From Thiopseudomonas acetoxidans (GTDB lineage: Bacteria; Pseudomonadota; Gammaproteobacteria; Pseudomonadales; Pseudomonadaceae), in contig NZ_JAUCDY010000021.1 of assembly GCF_030362935.1 (NCBI RefSeq), positions 1 to 18,572 of the forward strand: a stretch of 18,572 bases of DNA, given 5' to 3'. Shown here in pieces: positions 14,502-18,572 of this stretch. The notes under the pieces are model-generated. The model was not told the DNA's origin and did not search any database. It was given only the letters and a program-made list of their open reading frames with translations. The position numbers and the translations under genes were made by a program. Numbering within the stretch: position 1 is the first letter of the stretch; each line of letters begins with the position of its first letter.

Positions 14502-15614
14502 ATGAATAGCCAGTTAACGGTTCAGCAGTTAAAAACTTTTATTCCTTTTAATCAACTGTCGGATACGCAGTTAGCTAAGCTGCGTGCGCAATTGTCGGTA
14601 CAGCTGATTTTAGCTGGTCATGTGTTGTTTGAGCAGGGCAATACAGACAATCAAAGTTATTTTTTATTGACTGGCAACCTTAGTTTGCACAATCAGCAGC
14701 AAGAGGTGAGCCTGATTAGTGCAGAGGACGAGCAAAGTCTGTATGAGCTGGCGCCTCAAAAACCCCGCCAGTATCGAGCTGTTGCTGAGACGGATGCGGT
14801 GGTTATTAAATTAGATACCGAAAAGCTGGCGCAGCTGTTGGCTTGGCGGCAGATGATGCAGGATGTATTGCTCGACTTGGAGCACGATCACCTAGACCTT
14901 GACTGGCTAGAAAAGCTGCTGGTCAACCCATTGTTCAGTAATGTACCTGCACAAAATATCCGTGAAATTCTCCAGCGTTTAAAACCAGTAAAGGTAGCCG
15001 CCGGCAGTGAAATTATTCGCCAAGGAGCGGTGGGTGAAACCTGTTACTTTTTACGAACAGGGCGGGCGCAAGTCACGCGTGAGCAAGAGGGCGAATTGCA
15101 GGTTTTAGCTGAGCTGGAAGAGGGGGCCTGTTTTGGCGAAGAAGCCTTACTCAGCGATCAGCCACGCAATGCCAATATCAGCATGCTTGAGGACGGACAG
15201 GTTTTAGAGCTGTCTCGGCAAGACTTTGTTGAACTGCTCAAAGCACCTGTAGTTGCAGAGTGTTCGCTGGAGCAGGCGCAACAACAGCTTGAACAGCAGC
15301 AGGGTCAATGGTTGGATGTGCGACGTCAGGATGAGTACGAGCAAGCCCATGCCTTTGGTGCTTTGCATATGCCGTTGGACGTGTTGCGCTTAAAGTCGCG
15401 CTTACTGAATAAAGAGGTGCTGTATTTTTGCTATTGTGACAATGGCAAACGCAGCCAGAATGCGGTTTTCTTGCTTACCCAGCTTGGCTTTAAAGCTAAA
15501 ATGCTCGCTGGAGGCACAGACAGCTTGTCGGTGTTGCAGCGCGATGAGTTGCTGTCTGAGCAGGGCGCAGGCTACTTGGTTCGGCGCGGCGGGCGTATCG
15601 AAGTAAGCCAATAA
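14502..15614 (+). CDS. Double cyclic-nucleotide-binding / rhodanese protein (370 aa)
   Basis: There are two cNMP-binding folds followed by a rhodanese domain. The first (about 1-115) is degenerate: AGHVLFEQG and SYFLLTGNLSL are present, but no recognisable phosphate-binding cassette. The second (about 140-250) is better kept: AAGSEIIRQGAVGETCYFL, then the cassette FGEEALLSDQPRNANI, where N stands where cAMP binders usually have A/T after the arginine. The rhodanese part (about 260-360) has LDVRRQDEYEQAH and the active-site loop CDNGKRS with nucleophile C312. No DNA-binding helix-turn-helix or membrane segment is seen, so it is not a standard CRP-type regulator. A link between nucleotide sensing and sulfur transfer or oxidant sensing is plausible but inferred. 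It is convergent with the MATE gene, 24 bp apart. Confidence 0.87.
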   Translation: MNSQLTVQQLKTFIPFNQLSDTQLAKLRAQLSVQLILAGHVLFEQGNTDNQSYFLLTGNLSLHNQQQEVSLISAEDEQSLYELAPQKPRQYRAVAETDAVVIKLDTEKLAQLLAWRQMMQDVLLDLEHDHLDLDWLEKLLVNPLFSNVPAQNIREILQRLKPVKVAAGSEIIRQGAVGETCYFLRTGRAQVTREQEGELQVLAELEEGACFGEEALLSDQPRNANISMLEDGQVLELSRQDFVELLKAPVVAECSLEQAQQQLEQQQGQWLDVRRQDEYEQAHAFGALHMPLDVLRLKSRLLNKEVLYFCYCDNGKRSQNAVFLLTQLGFKAKMLAGGTDSLSVLQRDELLSEQGAGYLVRRGGRIEVSQ

Positions 15615-15638
15615 GCTTTCTGTAGTGGTGCGCTTAAG

Positions 15639-17015
15639 TTACGCCTGCAGCTGCACGATTTGTTTATTGCTGATATGGCGCAGCCGAAAACCTAATAACA
15701 CGGCCGCACAGGTTAGCCCTGCAATCAGACCCTGCCACATGCCTGCCGGGCCTTGGGCAGTGCCCAGATAGTCGGTTAGCCCTAAGATATAGCCAATCGG
15801 CAAGCCTACGCCCCAGTATGAAACCAGAGTAATTAGCATGGTCATGCGGGTGTCTTGATAACCGCGCAATGCGCCGGCTGCGGTAACCTGCACGGCATCA
15901 GAAAACTGAAACACTGCTGCGTAGACAATCAGTGCAGCTGCAATGCTCAGCACCACAGGGTCTTCGGTATAAATTCGCGCAATGGACTCTCTCAGCCACG
16001 TCATATAGCCAGCAGAAATACAGGCCACCAGCAACGCTGTACCCATAGCCACAAAGGCGGCAAAGCGTGCTTGCTGTGGTTGTTGTGCGCCCATCGCCTG
16101 ACCGACGCGTACCGTAGTGGCCATACCCAATGAGTAAGGTAGCATAAACACCAGCGAGCTAAAGTTGAGGGCTATTTGGTGGCCGGCCACGGTATTAGCG
16201 CCTAGACCGCCAATCAGCAAAGCGATAATAGAAAAAATACTCGCCTCGGCAAAAATAGCGATGCCTATAGGTACGCCCAGTGTGGCTAAGCTCTTTTGCA
16301 TGGACAGGTTGGGCCACTGAAAACGGGCAAAGACATTGTGCCCTTGGTAATAGGGTGCCCAGCGCACCCAAACCAGCATTGCCAGTGCCATAAATACCAT
16401 CACCAGAGCTGTTGCCCAGCCACAGCCAACTCCGCCCATTGCCGGTACGCCAAGTTTGCCGTAGATAAATATATAGTTAACGGGAATATTGATTAACAAG
16501 CCTAGGATACCGATCACCATACTGGGGCGGGTGCGGCCTAAGGCATCGCTATAACAGCGAAAAACCAAGTACACAGCGACGGCGGGAAAGCCGCAGGCGA
16601 CAGCGCGTAAATAGCCCATGGCGGGTTCAATCAATGCAGGACTGATTTGCAGCCAATGCATTAGCGGTTTAGCGTTCCACATCAATACAGCTAAGCCACT
16701 GCCGAACATAAGCCCTAACCATAAGGCTTGGCGTACCAAGGGACCAATGCTGGCATTATCGCCAGCACCAAATAACCGTGCAGCTTTGGCGGTAGTGGCT
16801 AAAAGCACACCGCTCATCAGTAGAAAAATAGGCACCCAAATAGAGTTGCCCAGTGCAACTGCAGCTAAGTCATTAGGGCTAACGCGACCGGCCATCATGG
16901 TGTCGACAAAACCCATGGCTGTGTTAGCGAGTTGGGCGATTACAATAGGAATGGTAAGGCTTAACAAACGCCGCCACTCACTGGTTATGCGTGCTACAAG
17001 AGTGTTGTTATACAT
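15639..17015 (-). CDS. MATE-family multidrug/sodium or proton antiporter (458 aa)
   Basis: This is a twelve-segment inner-membrane efflux pump of the NorM branch. The N-terminal repeat is characteristic: TIPIVIAQLANTAMGFVDTM, AGRVSPNDLAAVALGNSIW. The second half repeats the pattern (VPIGIAIFAEASIFSIIALL, GANTVAGHQIALNFSSLVFM), followed by LPYSLGMATTVRVGQAMGA. MATE pumps expel cationic drugs and dyes with Na+ or H+. The length of 458 is normal and no lesion is seen. The upstream region (17016 onward) holds no obvious regulator gene. Confidence 0.93.
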   Translation of the reverse strand: MYNNTLVARITSEWRRLLSLTIPIVIAQLANTAMGFVDTMMAGRVSPNDLAAVALGNSIWVPIFLLMSGVLLATTAKAARLFGAGDNASIGPLVRQALWLGLMFGSGLAVLMWNAKPLMHWLQISPALIEPAMGYLRAVACGFPAVAVYLVFRCYSDALGRTRPSMVIGILGLLINIPVNYIFIYGKLGVPAMGGVGCGWATALVMVFMALAMLVWVRWAPYYQGHNVFARFQWPNLSMQKSLATLGVPIGIAIFAEASIFSIIALLIGGLGANTVAGHQIALNFSSLVFMLPYSLGMATTVRVGQAMGAQQPQQARFAAFVAMGTALLVACISAGYMTWLRESIARIYTEDPVVLSIAAALIVYAAVFQFSDAVQVTAAGALRGYQDTRMTMLITLVSYWGVGLPIGYILGLTDYLGTAQGPAGMWQGLIAGLTCAAVLLGFRLRHISNKQIVQLQA

Positions 17016-17498
17016 AAAGGTAGTATATTTAAAGGTGGGGGTTGAGTCGTATTCTATGCAATTAGGTAGGGGATTCGCTCTTTTGATTGATTATGCTGGA
17101 ATATGAGAGTTGTTAAGAGTTTCATAGGTAGGGTTTTGCTTGGTGGGCTGCACATTCGAGCCCCTGAAAAGCACAGCAAGTTTACGCTAAGCAAAACTAT
17201 TTTGCAGGAAAGTTGAAATCCAGCAATGATTCTGTTGCTAGAGCATGATTGTTTTAAATAAAAACAAGATTAATCTATGCCGCTAGGTACAGCGCAAGAT
17301 GTATATTTGGAGGGGCCTAGTAAAAGATTGCAAACGGTCGTTTCGTAATATGACTAACCATTTAGCTAAGCTGCCAGTTCCGCATGTTTACTGGCTCTTC
17401 GCATTTAAGGGTGTAGAAAAAATCTGACCGGTTGGAAAAGGTGTCGGGGAACATGGAAAATGTAAGCTTCTATAAGAGCTGTGCCAAGCGTTCGGCTG
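17016..17498. other. Non-coding stretch with no recognised gene
   Basis: Nearly 500 bp upstream of the MATE gene without a convincing ORF, RNA gene or hairpin terminator. It must hold the MATE promoter on the minus strand. Base composition is AT-richer than in the neighbouring genes. The remainder may be decayed sequence, but no family could be recognised. Confidence 0.5.
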
Positions 17499-17548
17499 CG
17501 TGCTAACCGCTTTGCTTTACTGTCGTGCTAACCGCTTTGCTTTACTGT
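17499..17548. repeat. 25-bp perfect tandem duplication
   Basis: The unit CGTGCTAACCGCTTTGCTTT plus ACTGT occurs at 17499-17523 and 17524-17548 without a mismatch. Both copies are in non-coding DNA next to the MATE-distal accessory region. Confidence 0.95.
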
Positions 17549-17583
17549 GGGATTGTGGGTCTGTGGGGTTATGGGACTGTGGG
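17544..17583 (+). repeat. Five-unit 8-bp G-rich tandem repeat
   Basis: The units ACTGTGGG, ATTGTGGG, TCTGTGGG, GTTATGGG and ACTGTGGG run without a gap. They give five GGG tracts with 4-5-nt loops, which fits the general G3-N1-7 quadruplex pattern on the plus strand. The repeat runs directly into the REP palindrome. Confidence 0.8.
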
Positions 17584-17606
17584 AGCGCATCTTATGCGCG
17601 ATGAAA
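17578..17606. repeat. REP-like palindrome
   Basis: TGTGGGAGCGCATCTTATGCGCGATG contains the perfect stem GCGCAT (17585-17590) / ATGCGC (17594-17599) with a 3-nt loop, led by GTGGGAGC and followed by GATG. That head-stem-GATG layout is that of Pseudomonas REP elements. Only one copy is in the window. Confidence 0.6.
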
Positions 17607-17643
17607 ACCCTGCCGAGCTTAGCTGCCCCTGTAGATACTCTGT

Positions 17644-17925
17644 TTAAGCACAAGCTTTTTTGTGCTCTTCACTGAATAATTTTGAAGAATCAAAAGGCAA
17701 ATTTAATTTTAAGCATGCCCAGATTCCCGTCAGCATTTTACGCATCACTGCGCACAGTGCTTGCATCTTTTTCTTGCCACGTTGAATCAGCGACTGATAA
17801 AAAGCGCGCACAATAGCATCGTGAGTCGCTGCCGATAAAGCTGGCATAAACAGCGCTGTGCGCAAATAAGAATTACCTGCTTTGCTTAAACGATGTTGAC
17901 ATGTTCCGCGGCGCTCCCGAAACGG
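17644..17925 (-). mobile_element. IS110-family transposase, 5'-truncated remnant
   Basis: The last 90 or so residues of an IS110-family (DEDD) transposase are present. The frame contains RRGTCQHRLSKAGNSYLRTA, then LFMPALSAATHDAIVRAFYQ and GKKKMQALCAVMRK, ending at TAA 17646-17644. This is the transposase_20 domain, including the region of its catalytic serine. The N-terminal DEDD RuvC-like half is absent. Upstream, at about 17905-17935, the sequence passes into a lipoprotein gene in another frame, so the element was cut by a deletion there. The element's other end should lie between the stop and the REP palindrome at 17606. It is inactive. Confidence 0.88.
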
Positions 17926-17929
17926 TCGA

Positions 17930-18208
17930 TAACAAATTGCTTTTATTTAGAGCGTCCCTGTGCATTTTTTGAACTACAATGCCAGTAGACTCAACTGTTC
18001 TTAAGGTTTTCAAGCGATTCCCGTACCCTCCACGTATTGCGCCTAACCAATTACTATCTGTATCCCGATTGTCAGATACAACGACATCATTAATGAGCTT
18101 GGCAGTTAATTGCTGTCGGTAGCCGTCACCTTCGTAAGCCACATTCGTCAAGTGGGTGGAACAACCTGTTACAAACAAAATGCTTTAAATAATGCCCAGA
18201 TATTTCAT
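17930..18208 (-). pseudogene. Small lipoprotein gene with an in-frame stop in the signal peptide and lost 3' end
   Basis: ATG 18208-18206 with AGGAG (18218-18214) 5 nt upstream opens MKYLGII, a TAA stop (18187-18185), then SILFVTGCSTHLTNVAYEGD in the same frame. Ignoring the stop, this is a textbook lipoprotein signal with lipobox VTGC. A T at the second base of the stop codon would give TTA (Leu). The mature part contains VVVSDNRDTDSNWLGAIRGG and YGNRLKTLRT, then about 25 more residues. The frame runs on into the IS110 remnant and stops at 17873, so the native C-terminus is lost. The protein would be an envelope lipoprotein of unknown role. It is probably non-functional unless translation restarts at a TTG after the stop. 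Confidence 0.72.
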
Positions 18209-18232
18209 CTATACTCCTGTGGTGTTTTGAGC

Positions 18233-18310
18233 GCTTAACACCCCGTGCATGCGCGCGAACTTGTGAGCGTCGCAGGGGCCAAAGGCCCCGAAAGACACGG
18301 CCTGTTAACT
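18233..18310 (-). repeat. attC-like imperfect palindrome (putative integron cassette recombination site)
   Basis: Read on the minus strand, the 78-bp block starts with AGTTAAC (18310-18304; RYYYAAC with one deviation) and ends with GTTAAGC (18239-18233), a perfect GTTRRRY core. The outer arms TTAACA/TGTTAA and the inner arms CCGTG/CACGG pair with two unpaired G opposite two unpaired G between them. The centre holds a further hairpin, GGGGCC-TTT-GGCCCC on that strand. It begins 12 nt after the stop of the upstream small gene and ends 24 nt before the ATG of the lipoprotein gene. This matches cassette architecture, but the spacers are short for attC and only one copy is seen. Confidence 0.45.
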
Positions 18311-18321
18311 TCTTGCATAAG

Positions 18322-18507
18322 TCAATAAGAAGCTAGTACGCCATCCAAGTATCCTTTAGCGAATGCTGCTTGAACACTTTTATGTCGAACTGTTCCTGCT
18401 TGGCTATCCGGCAAAGCATTAAAATCTATATGTAACGACTGAGCCTTTGCTATACCAAGTGAGTAACCATGCTCGTATGCACAACCAGCACATTTATGAC
18501 CAAAATG
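18322..18507 (-). pseudogene. Small hypothetical protein, 5'-truncated
   Basis: An uninterrupted minus-strand frame ends at TGA 18324-18322. It reads HFGHKCAGCAYEHGYSLGIA, then IDFNALPDSQAGTVRHKSVQ and AAFAKGYLDGVLASY. The composition and rhythm (C-x-x-C, GY-x-x-G near both ends) look like real protein, not a shadow. No start codon exists in frame before the stop near the window edge. The 5' side runs straight into an IS200/IS605-like end at about 18505, so the N-terminus was removed. The family is not recognised. If the attC-like site at 18233-18310 is real, this is the gene of the preceding cassette. Confidence 0.6.
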
Positions 18508-18545
18508 CGCGACAAGCCCCGTACTTTTAGTGCGGGGAAGGATAG
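18505..18545 (+). mobile_element. Second orphan IS200/IS605-like end
   Basis: TGCGCGACAAG leads into CCCCGTAC (18517-18524) / GTGCGGGG (18530-18537), a stem with one G-T wobble and a TTTTA loop, then AAGGATAG. The leader differs at one base from that of the solo end at 14341-14381 and the stem layout is the same, but the terminal ATGTCAA is absent. It is a related, not identical, end. Confidence 0.5.
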
Positions 18546-18549
18546 CGCT

Positions 18550-18567
18550 GGAAGGCTGTAGCCTTCC
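18550..18567. repeat. 8-bp perfect palindrome at the window edge
   Basis: GGAAGGCT (18550-18557) and AGCCTTCC (18560-18567) are perfect inverted repeats with a 2-nt centre. It directly follows the IS200/IS605-like end. Its role is unknown: terminator stem, part of the element, or target. Confidence 0.6.
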
Positions 18568-18572
18568 TTAAT

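Noticed and set aside
17145..17180. tRNA-like GGGCT...ATTCGAGCCCC stretch
   Set aside because: The loop is 9 nt rather than 7 and no acceptor, D or anticodon arms can be built around it.
17499..17606. CRISPR array
   Set aside because: The units are contiguous without spacers and of three unrelated kinds; no cas genes are present.

Overview
The window looks like a chromosomal segment of a gammaproteobacterium of moderate GC content, most likely in the Pseudomonas family. The reasons are a 951-residue ValS of the pseudomonad type, a valS-linked three-gene ABC importer, a FadH-type dienoyl-CoA reductase, a MATE pump and a Pseudomonas-style REP palindrome. The genus cannot be fixed from the sequence alone.

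Layout. Positions 1-500: the tail of an IS200/IS605-type TnpB gene and the right end of its element, joined directly to the 3' part of a tryptophanase-like gene that also carries a 7-bp tandem duplication and so is frameshifted. Positions 560-1790: a TauE/SafE anion exporter and a SirB2-family membrane protein, closed by a hairpin shared with the convergent genes on the other side. Positions 1794-4078 (minus): a receiver-TPR response regulator translationally coupled to a histidine kinase that has no sensor domain. Positions 4195-4553 (minus): a YeiH-family exporter reduced to its two ends by an internal deletion. Positions 4787-7513 (minus): substrate-binding protein, permease and ATPase of an ABC importer, directly downstream of valS (7561-10416, minus). 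Positions 10589-17015: fadH, a large coiled-coil protein, a solo IS200/IS605-type right end, a double cNMP-binding/rhodanese protein and a convergent MATE pump.

The last 1.5 kb is decayed accessory DNA. It holds a 25-bp tandem duplication, a five-unit 8-bp G-rich repeat with quadruplex potential, a REP palindrome, a 5'-truncated IS110-family transposase, a lipoprotein gene with a stop codon inside its signal peptide, a 78-bp imperfect palindrome organised like an integron attC site, a 5'-truncated small gene and another IS200/IS605-like end. The order on the minus strand (small gene, stop, attC-like palindrome with a perfect GTTRRRY core, RBS and ATG of the lipoprotein gene) is that of an integron cassette array. 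This is the most interesting signal here, but it is inferred from one site and no integrase is visible.

The core genes are intact and ordinary. The recurring theme is gene loss next to mobile-element ends: tryptophanase, the YeiH exporter, the lipoprotein and the small C-x-x-C protein are all broken.
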